A program made the translations under genes and the position numbers. The notes below the pieces were generated by a model. That model was not told the DNA's origin, ran no database searches, and was given only the letters and a program-made list of their open reading frames with translations. From NCBI GenBank assembly GCA_900552995.1, contig USBX01000025.1, positions 1 to 9,349 of the forward strand: a stretch of DNA of 9,349 nt, read 5' to 3'. Numbering within the stretch: position 1 is the first letter of the stretch; each line of letters opens with the position of its first letter. Of the stretch, positions 1 to 6,382 are shown piece by piece. This stretch comes from an uncultured Collinsella sp. (GTDB lineage: Bacteria > Actinomycetota > Coriobacteriia > Coriobacteriales > Coriobacteriaceae).

Positions 1-2
1 TG

Positions 3-164
3 CTGACGGTGATCGTGACCGTGCAGCCGACGCTTGCCGAGATGTTCTTTGGCCCCGTGACGCTTGAGCTCAAGGGCGTTGTCGCTGCCCTGGGCCTGGC
101 CTTCCTGATCATCCCGCTGATGGAGATCTACAAGGCGATCATGCGCGCGGTCGAAAAAGAGTAA
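3..164 (+). CDS. Cation-transporting P-type ATPase, C-terminal end (5' truncated by window)
   Basis: The reading frame is open from the first complete codon to a TAA at 162-164 and gives the final 53 residues of a membrane protein. It reads LTVIVTVQPTL, then a polar turn, then the hydrophobic helix LGLAFLIIPLMEIYKAI and a short charged tail ending in EKE. An amphipathic loop followed by a last helix carrying an acidic ME/VE-x-x-K pattern is typical of the cation ATPase C-terminal domain in calcium-type P-type pumps. Such pumps use ATP to move cations across the cytoplasmic membrane. The phosphorylation DKTG site and the transport-site helices lie upstream of the window, so ion specificity (Ca2+ or another cation) cannot be read here. 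Family assignment is by recognition of the tail only. Confidence 0.6.
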   Translation: MTVIVTVQPTLAEMFFGPVTLELKGVVAALGLAFLIIPLMEIYKAIMRAVEKE

Positions 165-175
165 CGTTCCTGTCC

Positions 176-270
176 GGGCCCGACCGCCTGCGGGGTTTCC
201 ACGGGCACGTCCTCGCCGCTTTGCGGCTGCGGGATGTGCCCTTAGGAAACCCCTCCCGGCGGGCGGGCCC
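176..270. repeat. Large imperfect palindrome / hairpin downstream of the ATPase gene
   Basis: The two halves of this 95-nt stretch pair almost end to end. 176-182 pairs with 264-270 (GGGCCCG/CGGGCCC), 184-188 with 258-262, 192-200 with 245-253 (GGGGTTTCC/GGAAACCCC), 203-208 with 236-241 (GGGCAC/GTGCCC), and 215-219 with 223-227 around a TTT loop. That is over 30 base pairs with small internal loops. There is no T-run after it, so it is not a standard intrinsic terminator. It starts 11 nt after the ATPase stop codon. It could act in mRNA 3'-end protection, or be a REP/MITE-like dispersed element. Only the pairing is seen; the function is inferred. Confidence 0.7.
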
Positions 271-330
271 TGCGGTATCCTTGCTGGCTTTTCTCCCGCG
301 CGGATGATAAAGGGCTGAGGGAAAGTTTGT

Positions 331-364
331 GAGCTGGTCGGGCTTTGCCCGGCCAGCTCTTTTT
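331..364 (+). terminator. Intrinsic terminator upstream of rsgA
   Basis: GAGCTGGTCGGGC (331-343) pairs with GCCCGGCCAGCTC (347-359) around a TTT loop, with one T-G wobble, and is followed by TTTTT (360-364). This is a textbook rho-independent terminator. It separates the ATPase transcript from rsgA and lies inside the upstream in-frame extension of rsgA, which argues against any start before it. Confidence 0.9.
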
Positions 365-374
365 GATTTAAAAT
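345..374 (+). promoter_or_regulatory. Possible rsgA promoter overlapping the terminator
   Basis: TAAAAT at 369-374 resembles a -10 box, and TTGCCC at 345-350 lies 18 nt upstream as a partial -35 match. The -35 would sit in the terminator stem. The gap between the terminator and the rsgA start is only 48 nt, so a promoter must lie close to here if rsgA is transcribed on its own. The match is weak and no transcription start can be seen. Confidence 0.3.
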
Positions 375-402
375 ACCTGCTCAGTTGTGATTTATGGTGC
401 TG

Positions 403-407
403 GGAGG
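403..407 (+). promoter_or_regulatory. Ribosome binding site that fixes the rsgA start
   Basis: GGAGG lies 5 nt before the GTG at 413. No comparable site precedes the earlier in-frame GTG at 329, which would also force translation through the terminator stem. Confidence 0.7.
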
Positions 408-412
408 CGCTT

Positions 413-1597
413 GTGGGCAAGGCTAAGGCTAAAGCGAAGAAAAAGACGACGGGGGCGCGGGCTAAGCGCGATCGTCGCCGGAAGCTCGCGACCGAGGCTC
501 CCGCATCTGCTGAGGAACTGCTGGCAAGCGTGCCGGGACTCGACGCGCTGCAGGACGTTCCGGCGTTTGATGACCTGCCGGTCGATGAAGCTCAGCAGGC
601 TGCCTTTGATGATTTCTGCGCACATGCCGAGGAGCCCGAGCAGATGCAGCTTGGCGCCGTGGTGCGCTTGGATCGTGGGTTTCCGCTGGTGGCGACTGCC
701 GACGATACCTTCCGCGCCGAGCATGCCGTGGGATTTGCCAAGTCGCGCGGTGGGGACGAGGTCCTGCTGCCTGCCGTGGGCGATCGTGTGGCGGTGCGCC
801 GCGCTCCCGGGCACGATATGGGCGTGATTGAATGCGTGCTGCCGCGCCGTACGAGCTTTGAGCGTTGGCGCGGCCGTGCCCGCGGAGAGCGCCAGGTGCT
901 CTGCTCCAACGTGGATAGCGTGCTAATCGTGCAGGCGCTCGGTGCCGGCGAGGTGCTGCTCGACCGTGTGGCGCGTTCGCTGGTATTGGCGCTCGACTGC
1001 GATGCCGAGCCGGTGGTGGTACTCACCAAAGCTGACCGCTGCGATGCCGAGGAACTCGAGCGCGATCTGGACCGCGTGCGCCGCCTGGTGGGTCCGGACG
1101 TGCGCGTGATCGTGACGTCCTCTGCCGAGGGCCGCGGCCTGGACGAGGTCCGTGCCTGCGTGCCTGCCGGGAGCTGCGCCATGATTCTGGGCGAGTCGGG
1201 TGCCGGCAAGTCGACGCTGCTCAATGCGCTGCTGGGCCACGATACGTTGGCGACCGGCGGTGTGCGCGAACGCGACGACCAGGGCCGTCACACTACCGTC
1301 GCGCGCGTGATGGTGACGCTGCCGGGCGACGCCGGCGTGATCGCCGATGCCCCGGGCCTGCGCAGCCTACCGCTCGTGGGTCACGAGCGGGGACTGGCCC
1401 GCGCCTTCCCCGAGATTGTCGAGGCATCGCGCGCGTGCCGGTTTGGCGATTGCACACATACCCATGAGCCGGGCTGCGCCGTTCGCGAGGCCGAGGACGC
1501 CGGGCAGATCGATAGCCTGCGTCTGGAAACGTTCCAAAACCTGGCGTTATCCATGCGCGTGAGTGCTCAAATGCTCGATCCCGATGTCCATCTGTAA
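413..1597 (+). CDS. rsgA: Ribosome small-subunit-dependent GTPase A (RsgA/YjeQ)
   Basis: This is a 394-aa circularly permuted GTPase that acts in the late maturation of the 30S ribosomal subunit. After a lysine/arginine-rich, low-complexity N-terminus of about 30 residues comes an OB-fold region (about 80-150). The GTPase motifs follow in the permuted order of this family: G4 LTKAD (204-208), G1/Walker A GESGAGKST (260-268), G2 GRHTT (291-295) and G3 DAPGL (312-316). The C-terminal zinc knuckle has Cys342, Cys347, His349 and Cys355 (pattern CRFGDCTH...GC), complete as in active homologues. The length is somewhat above the usual 300-350 aa because of the basic N-terminal extension and an acidic stretch (about 40-78). 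The GTG start is chosen because GGAGG lies 5 nt upstream and an upstream alternative runs through a terminator. The gene is flanked by terminators on both sides, so it looks monocistronic. Confidence 0.93.
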   Translation: MGKAKAKAKKKTTGARAKRDRRRKLATEAPASAEELLASVPGLDALQDVPAFDDLPVDEAQQAAFDDFCAHAEEPEQMQLGAVVRLDRGFPLVATADDTFRAEHAVGFAKSRGGDEVLLPAVGDRVAVRRAPGHDMGVIECVLPRRTSFERWRGRARGERQVLCSNVDSVLIVQALGAGEVLLDRVARSLVLALDCDAEPVVVLTKADRCDAEELERDLDRVRRLVGPDVRVIVTSSAEGRGLDEVRACVPAGSCAMILGESGAGKSTLLNALLGHDTLATGGVRERDDQGRHTTVARVMVTLPGDAGVIADAPGLRSLPLVGHERGLARAFPEIVEASRACRFGDCTHTHEPGCAVREAEDAGQIDSLRLETFQNLALSMRVSAQMLDPDVHL

Positions 1598-1614
1598 TTG
1601 ATTTTATCTATGAC

Positions 1615-1649
1615 AGCCGTCTCCCAACTGTTCGGGAGACGGCTTTTTT
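1615..1649 (+). terminator. Intrinsic terminator of rsgA
   Basis: AGCCGTCTCCC (1615-1625) pairs perfectly with GGGAGACGGCT (1634-1644) around an 8-nt loop, and the T-run spans 1644-1649. It begins 18 nt after the rsgA stop and isolates rsgA from the pilus locus. Confidence 0.93.
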
Positions 1650-1687
1650 GCTGCGGAAAAGCCTCGAAACATGCAGTTTGCTGACGT

Positions 1688-1739
1688 GCTGACCAAAACC
1701 TTGCCACGAGCTTGACGGGCTGGTCAGCTTTTGGTCAGC
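1688..1739. repeat. GCTGACC inverted/direct repeats upstream of the Tad locus
   Basis: GCTGACCAAAA (1688-1698) has its exact reverse complement, TTTTGGTCAGC, at 1729-1739. A further copy of GGTCAGC sits at 1722-1728, directly beside the right arm. Three copies of one 7-mer within 52 nt, in mixed orientation, resemble binding sites for a dimeric regulator or alternative RNA stems. The repeats lie between the rsgA terminator and the first Tad gene. The function is inferred. Confidence 0.5.
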
Positions 1740-1741
1740 GA

Positions 1742-1763
1742 TTGGTTTGACATCGAAAACCAA
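1742..1763. repeat. 7-bp perfect inverted repeat in the Tad leader region
   Basis: TTGGTTT (1742-1748) and AAACCAA (1757-1763) are perfect inverted repeats around an 8-nt spacer. The left arm overlaps a TTGACA hexamer (1747-1752) that would be a consensus -35 box. However, GATTGC, 17 nt downstream, is a poor -10 box. This could be an operator or a small RNA hairpin. Confidence 0.4.
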
Positions 1764-1838
1764 GATTGCGATTGCGCCGCTTTGCACTCTGGCCGCCCAG
1801 ACAATGGTGGTACGGGCATTCGCCCGGCACTGCCATGA

Positions 1839-1844
1839 GAGGAG
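1839..1844 (+). promoter_or_regulatory. Ribosome binding site that fixes the cpaB start
   Basis: GAGGAG lies 5 nt before the GTG at 1850. It overlaps the codons just after the competing ATG at 1835, and no purine-rich site precedes that ATG. A short hairpin (CGGGC 1813-1817 with GCCCG 1822-1826) lies 12 nt upstream and might influence access to the site. Confidence 0.6.
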
Positions 1845-1849
1845 CGGCC

Positions 1850-2509
1850 GTGAACAAGAGCAAGCGCATCGCCATCAGTCTGGTCGCGGGCGTGCTCGCT
1901 GCTCTGCTTTGCATGGTTTACGGCTCGTCGATCCGCTCGCAAGCCGAACAGGTCCAGGCTGAGACCTTGGCCAAGTACGGTGGCGATCGCGTCGAGGTAT
2001 GCGTCGCGGCGCGCGATATCGATGTGGGCGAGACCCTCGATGAGACCAATGTCATAACCCAGGAATGGCTGACGAGTCTGCTGCCGCGTGACGCGGCGAC
2101 CGAGCTGCGCCAGGTGCGCGGCGACGTGACGACTTCGCGTATTCCCAAAAACGCCGTGATCTGCAATGTCTACACCAAGGCCGAGAGCCGCAAGCTCGAG
2201 GTGCCTAAGGGCAAGGTTGCCGTTTCGGTGGCGGTCGATGCCGAGCATTCGGTCGGCGGTGCTACGGGCGTGGGCAGCTACGTGGATGTGTATGTGCAAA
2301 AAGACGGCGTAACCGATCGACTGTGCGGCGCGCACGTGATCGATACCAGTGAGGATTCCGGTGCCACGCGCGAGGGCAAGATCGAATGGGTGACGCTGGC
2401 GGCTGACCCCGAAGACGTCAAGGAACTGTTGGGTGCCTCGGGCAAGGGAACGGTCAGCTTGACGATTCCCGCCACGGCGCGCGGTAAAAAGAGCGGAGGC
2501 GACGAGTGA
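1850..2509 (+). CDS. cpaB: Flp pilus assembly protein CpaB/RcpC, SAF-domain
   Basis: This is a 219-aa protein anchored by one N-terminal transmembrane helix (about residues 7-24, after the basic start NKSKR). A SAF domain follows (about 43-105), with the features EVCVAARDIDVGETLDETNV and a later RIPKNAVI turn; the rest is an RcpC/CpaB-type extracytoplasmic domain. In Tad systems CpaB is a periplasmic or cell-surface factor linked to secretin assembly or fibre passage. In a cell without a secretin gene its partner is unclear. The start is set by GAGGAG 5 nt upstream; a longer in-frame reading from 1766 lacks a ribosome binding site. It is the first gene of the pilus operon, and its TGA overlaps the next ATG by one base. 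Confidence 0.85.
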   Translation: MNKSKRIAISLVAGVLAALLCMVYGSSIRSQAEQVQAETLAKYGGDRVEVCVAARDIDVGETLDETNVITQEWLTSLLPRDAATELRQVRGDVTTSRIPKNAVICNVYTKAESRKLEVPKGKVAVSVAVDAEHSVGGATGVGSYVDVYVQKDGVTDRLCGAHVIDTSEDSGATREGKIEWVTLAADPEDVKELLGASGKGTVSLTIPATARGKKSGGDE

Positions 2510-4158
2510 TGAAGGCGATCTGGCTTGCGTGCTGCTCGTGCGGCGATTACGGGCTGTTGCAGCGGGAAGTCGAGGGTCGTGATGCGGGCGCACAGGTGCT
2601 TCGCGTGGGTGATCTGGACGGGCTGGTTTCCATGGCGCGGGCGTTTCCGTCGCGCCGCGGGGCTGCCATCATCGCGGCGTCTCTGTTTGATGCCGAAGAT
2701 GTGCGCAAGACTGTTGCGCGCCTGACGGCCGAAGGCCGCGTGAGTCGCGTGGTCGTGTTGATAGAAGCGCTCGATCCGTCGGATATCGAGGGGTTGTTTC
2801 GCGCGGGGGCGACCGAGGTCATCGCTGCGCACAGTATATGCGGCAACGGGCGCGCGGGCGAGGGAGCGGTTGATTCCGATCGGCGCATGACGATTGAGCC
2901 CGATGCTTTTGTTGATAGGGAACCCGGGGCGCCTCGCGCTACAAGAGGCCCGCGTGTTGATGATTATGGAAAAGCGGAAGCCGAGCATGGTCGGCGCCCC
3001 CGGAACCCCCTTGTATGCGATGACGCTGGAGGGCCGGCGCAGCATGCTGGCGACTCCCCGGCTGTAGATATGGGATACGTGCACGGCGTGCATCTGGTGG
3101 ATGAGCTCGACGAAGTTGAGGGCTTTGCTGGGTGCGGCGAGTTGTCGCTGATGCAGCATGAGCAGATTGCGCAGAACGAGCTTGCTTCGCAGACCGAACA
3201 AGCTGCCATGCCGGCTTGGACGCAGCGTGTGGTTGCGGCGGAGGAGACGGGGACGCTGGCACCGACGCCCGCACCGCCGCCTCCGATGCCGCCGGCAGAC
3301 GCTGCCGCTCCGCAGCGTCGAGCTCCGGTCATCTGCGCCATTTCGGGTTCGGGCGGTTGCGGCAAGTCGACGATCATTGCCACCATGGCACACACATCGT
3401 CGCTGTTGGGCTTGCGTGCCGCCGTGCTCGACCTGGACCTGATGTTTGGAAACCTTTACGACTTGTTAGGCGTCGATGCTCCGCGCGATATGGCGGCACT
3501 TATCGAGCCGTCGGCGGCGGGCACGCTCACCGAGCCGGATATCGTAGCCACATCGATGCGCGTGGCGCCGGGCGTTACGCTCTGGGGTCCCGTCGCGGCG
3601 CCCGAGCAAGCCGAGCTCATGGCGCGTCCGGTGGAGCTACTGCTTGATGTTCTGCGTCGCGAATCCGACGTGGTCTTTATCGATACCTCGGTCTTTTGGG
3701 GCGACGCCGTGGCGGCTGCGGTGGCGGCGAGCGACCGTTGCCTGGTCGTTGGCGATGCGGCGGTGTCGTCCGCGACATCGGCGTCGCGCGTCATCGAACT
3801 GGCAAGTCGAGTAGGTGTGCCGCGCACGCGCATGAGCGCCGTGTTCAACCGGTTCGGTGCGCGCGGGGCAGACGAGGACGTCGCCATGCGCTTTGAGATT
3901 GCCTGTGCGTTGAGCTCCAAGATTCGTATCGCCGATGGCGGGCAGGATCTCGCCGCGCTCATGGCGTTTGGGCGCGCTGACGAGGCGGTGGGGCAGACCA
4001 GCGCTTTTGCGACTAGCATGCGCGAGGCCACGCGCGAGATGCTCGTGGAACTGGGGTGCGCCGTCGGCCCTTGGAGCGATATGGTCGCCGACCGTGCAAC
4101 GCGTACCGAACGCCCGCGTATCCGCCTTCCCTGGTCGCGCGAGGGTGATCAGCGATGA
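2509..4158 (+). CDS. tadZ: Tad pilus localisation ATPase TadZ/CpaE (receiver-like plus MinD/ParA-type domain)
   Basis: This is a 549-aa cytoplasmic protein expected to position the Tad machine at the membrane. Residues 1 to about 110 resemble the atypical receiver domain of TadZ/CpaE, ending in GATEVIAA. A long Pro/Ala-rich variable linker runs to about 270. The MinD/ParA-like ATPase domain follows: P-loop ISGSGGCGKST (278-288, Lys286), VLDLDLMFGN with Asp310, and VVFIDTS with Asp392. The signature lysine of the deviant Walker A (KGGxGK) is replaced by Ser281, so the loop reads more like an ordinary P-loop. ATG 2509 overlaps the cpaB stop by one base and has GGAGG (2495-2499) upstream; GTG at 2506 is an alternative with closer spacing. 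Part of the linker (about 2891-3064) shows codon periodicity of another frame. The assignment is firm for the C-terminal domain and good for the whole. Confidence 0.87.
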   Translation: MKAIWLACCSCGDYGLLQREVEGRDAGAQVLRVGDLDGLVSMARAFPSRRGAAIIAASLFDAEDVRKTVARLTAEGRVSRVVVLIEALDPSDIEGLFRAGATEVIAAHSICGNGRAGEGAVDSDRRMTIEPDAFVDREPGAPRATRGPRVDDYGKAEAEHGRRPRNPLVCDDAGGPAQHAGDSPAVDMGYVHGVHLVDELDEVEGFAGCGELSLMQHEQIAQNELASQTEQAAMPAWTQRVVAAEETGTLAPTPAPPPPMPPADAAAPQRRAPVICAISGSGGCGKSTIIATMAHTSSLLGLRAAVLDLDLMFGNLYDLLGVDAPRDMAALIEPSAAGTLTEPDIVATSMRVAPGVTLWGPVAAPEQAELMARPVELLLDVLRRESDVVFIDTSVFWGDAVAAAVAASDRCLVVGDAAVSSATSASRVIELASRVGVPRTRMSAVFNRFGARGADEDVAMRFEIACALSSKIRIADGGQDLAALMAFGRADEAVGQTSAFATSMREATREMLVELGCAVGPWSDMVADRATRTERPRIRLPWSREGDQR

Positions 4159-5483
4159 GCCTGCAAACGAGGATTAAGGCTGCCGGCGCTGCAGCGGCGG
4201 CAGCGCCTGTAGATGCGGGGCGTCGCCGCGCGGTGAAACGACGCACCAAGCGCGCCGTGATGGACCGCATGGGTTACGACGAAGTGGCGCGTATCAGCGC
4301 CTATATCGACCCGGCACTTGCCCGCTCGGAATTGCGTCCTGCGGTGGAGGCGGCGCTCAATGTTGAGGAGTCGACCGATCTCGCGACGCCCGAGCGCGAG
4401 ACCATCATCGACGAGATCTTGGATGACGTGGTGGGCTTGGGGCCGTTGCAGCCGCTCATCGAGGACGACACCGTTACCGAGATCATGATCAACGGCTGCC
4501 GCTCGGCTTTCTTTGAACGCGGCGGCGTCTTGTACCCCATCGAGCATGCGTTTGAGGATGATGAGCAGATCCGTGTGCTTATCGACCGCATTATCTCGCC
4601 ACTTGGCCGCCGTATCGACGAGCGCAGCCCCATCGTCAACGCCCGCCTCAAAACGGGCTATCGCGTCAACGCGGTGATTCCGCCTGTGGCGATTGACGGA
4701 CCGATTCTCACCATCCGAAAGTTCTCGGACCGTATCTGCTCGCTGGACGAGCTCGTGGGGTTGGGATCGCTGCCGCTTTGGTATGCGCAGCTGCTGTCGT
4801 GTGCGGTGTCGCTGCGACAGGACCTGGCGGTTGCGGGAGGCACGGGATCTGGTAAGACCACCCTGCTCAACGCGTTGTCATGTGAGATTTCCACCGGCGA
4901 GCGCATCGTGACGATCGAGGACTCTGCCGAGCTCAAGTTTGCGCATCATCCGCACGTGGTGCGCTTAGAGGCGCGCGAGGCTTCAATTGAGGGCGAGGGC
5001 GCGGTGACGATCCGCGACCTGGTAACTAATGCCCTACGCATGCGCCCCGACCGCATCGTGGTGGGCGAGGTGCGCGGTGCCGAGTGCTGCGACATGTTGC
5101 AGGCCATGAACACGGGCCACGACGGGTCGCTCACCACACTTCATGCGGGTTCAGAACAGGAGACCGTGGTGCGTCTGACGTTGCTTGCACGTTATGGCAT
5201 CGATCTGCCGAGCGAGCTCATCGAGGAGCAGATTGCCATGGCGCTCGACGGCATCGTGATGTCCGAGCGCCACGCCGATGGCAGGCGTTTCGTCTCCTCG
5301 TATTCGGGGGTGCGACGCGCCGCATCGGGTGGCGTAGAGCTCGAGCGCTATGTGACGTTCGATGCCGCCGAGCGCACCTGGACGCTTGACCGCGAGCCGC
5401 CGTTTATCGCAGAAGGCCTGCGGTCGGGGACGCTCACACAAGAGGAGGTGGACGAATGGAGATCACTGTGCCCCTCGTCGTAG
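4155..5483 (+). CDS. tadA: Tad pilus secretion/assembly ATPase TadA/CpaF (type II/IV secretion ATPase family)
   Basis: This 442-aa hexameric traffic ATPase powers Flp fibre assembly from the cytoplasmic face. The N-terminal part carries the family's helical region with LGPLQPLIEDDTVTEIMING (about 95-114). The nucleotide site shows Walker A GGTGSGKTT (228-236, Lys234), an Asp-box region TIEDSAELKF, a Walker B-type segment RIVVGEVRG with Glu305, and a His box TTLHA with His330. All expected catalytic residues are present. The length is typical of CpaF. The ATG at 4155 overlaps the tadZ stop as ATGA, which implies translational coupling. The C-terminus overlaps the start of tadB by 28 nt. Confidence 0.95.
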   Translation: MSLQTRIKAAGAAAAAAPVDAGRRRAVKRRTKRAVMDRMGYDEVARISAYIDPALARSELRPAVEAALNVEESTDLATPERETIIDEILDDVVGLGPLQPLIEDDTVTEIMINGCRSAFFERGGVLYPIEHAFEDDEQIRVLIDRIISPLGRRIDERSPIVNARLKTGYRVNAVIPPVAIDGPILTIRKFSDRICSLDELVGLGSLPLWYAQLLSCAVSLRQDLAVAGGTGSGKTTLLNALSCEISTGERIVTIEDSAELKFAHHPHVVRLEAREASIEGEGAVTIRDLVTNALRMRPDRIVVGEVRGAECCDMLQAMNTGHDGSLTTLHAGSEQETVVRLTLLARYGIDLPSELIEEQIAMALDGIVMSERHADGRRFVSSYSGVRRAASGGVELERYVTFDAAERTWTLDREPPFIAEGLRSGTLTQEEVDEWRSLCPSS

Positions 5484-6382
5484 GGGGCTTGGCAGGGCTT
5501 TCTGTCGCGACGGCGTGCGGAGTGGAACCTCGTGTGCCGCAGGTACCGCCGGCGGAGCTGGCACGTCAGGCGCTCGAGACGGTGGCAGAGAAGCTGCCGC
5601 GTGAGCTGGTGGAAAACGATCTGCTGAAAAAGATCGCCCGTTCGTGGGCATCGCTGGCTCCGGCGCATCGCCTTGGCCTCGTGATCGAAGATGCTTCGGG
5701 ACGTTTGGCGTTTCTGCTGCTATCGAGCGGTGTCTGCTGCGTTTTGCTAACGATGGTGTCGTTATCGCCCCTCGGGTTTGCCTTGGGACTTGTTGCTCCG
5801 ATTGCCGCTGGCGCCGCTCGGGATGGCTTTGAGAGCCGGCGCGAGCAACACGATGCAGAAGAGGCAATGCCCGAGGCGTTTACCGCACTTTCCATGTCGC
5901 TTGCCTCGGGACATTCGCTGGCCCAGGGCATGCGCTTTGTGGGCGCTCATGCGCAAGAGCCAGTGCATACCGAGTTTTTGCGGGTGGCGGCGGCGATCGA
6001 TTGCGGCATCTCGGCGACCGACGCGCTCGATGACTTGCTCGTGCGTATCGACGCCCCCGGTCTTTCGCTTGTGACCTTGGCGCTTAAGGTGTCTCAGCGC
6101 ACCGGCGCTCCGCTTGCCGACTTACTGTCCGAGGCGTCGAGCATGGTGGGGGAGCGCATCGAGCTCAAGCGCCGCCTGGATGTTAAGACGTCGCAGGCTC
6201 GCATGTCTGCGCATATGGTCGCGGCGATGCCGGCGGGCATGTGCGCGGTGTTGGCGCTGCTTTCGGCAGATTTTCGTCGCGGTCTTGCGACGCCCGCCGG
6301 CGCGGGCGCTGTGGTGTTGGGTCTTGCCCTCAACGCCGTTGCCCTGGTGGTTATCCGGCGCATTATGAGGGTGGAGCTATGA
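5456..6382 (+). CDS. tadB: Tad inner-membrane platform protein TadB (T2SSF domain)
   Basis: This 308-aa polytopic membrane protein forms, with TadC, the platform on which TadA acts. A short N-terminal hydrophobic segment precedes an acidic/basic cytoplasmic stretch. A transmembrane hairpin follows at about 84-123 (contains LLLSSGVCCVLLTMVSLSPL). A GspF/T2SSF-type helical domain begins near AMPEAFTALSMSLASGHSL (about 137 onward). Two C-terminal helices follow (about 250-268 and 285-303), ending in RRIMRVEL. The ATG is preceded by AGGAGG (5443-5448) at 7 nt, the best ribosome binding site of the locus, and overlaps tadA by 28 nt. The family call is firm. Confidence 0.9.
   Translation: MEITVPLVVGGLAGLSVATACGVEPRVPQVPPAELARQALETVAEKLPRELVENDLLKKIARSWASLAPAHRLGLVIEDASGRLAFLLLSSGVCCVLLTMVSLSPLGFALGLVAPIAAGAARDGFESRREQHDAEEAMPEAFTALSMSLASGHSLAQGMRFVGAHAQEPVHTEFLRVAAAIDCGISATDALDDLLVRIDAPGLSLVTLALKVSQRTGAPLADLLSEASSMVGERIELKRRLDVKTSQARMSAHMVAAMPAGMCAVLALLSADFRRGLATPAGAGAVVLGLALNAVALVVIRRIMRVEL

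Noticed and set aside
329..412. N-terminal extension of rsgA from GTG 329
   Set aside because: It would run through the intrinsic terminator at 331-364, has no ribosome binding site, and adds residues unlike the family. GTG 413 has GGAGG in place.
592..1224. Minus-strand open frames opposite rsgA
   Set aside because: Ser/Arg-rich low-complexity translations typical of antisense shadows of a GC-rich gene; no start signals.
1747..1775. Consensus -35 TTGACA as the Tad operon promoter
   Set aside because: The hexamer is perfect, but no acceptable -10 box lies 16-18 nt downstream (GATTGC at 17 nt), so I did not call a promoter.
1766..1849. Longer cpaB start at 1766 or ATG 1835
   Set aside because: No ribosome binding site precedes either. 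The peptide before the basic NKSKR start and TM helix is Trp/Arg-rich and unlike a CpaB N-terminus.
1650..1849. Cyclic-di-GMP (GEMM) riboswitch before the pilus operon
   Set aside because: Plausible for a pilus locus, but the conserved GEMM core elements are not visible; only simple inverted repeats are seen.
2278..3393. Long open frame on the minus strand (371 codons) opposite tadZ
   Set aside because: It runs antisense across the cpaB end and tadZ, has no ribosome binding site or recognisable domain, and is expected from the GC-rich codon structure of the genes it opposes. Only the 2891-3064 part has a coding-like third position, and there the + strand +1 frame has the more typical position profile.
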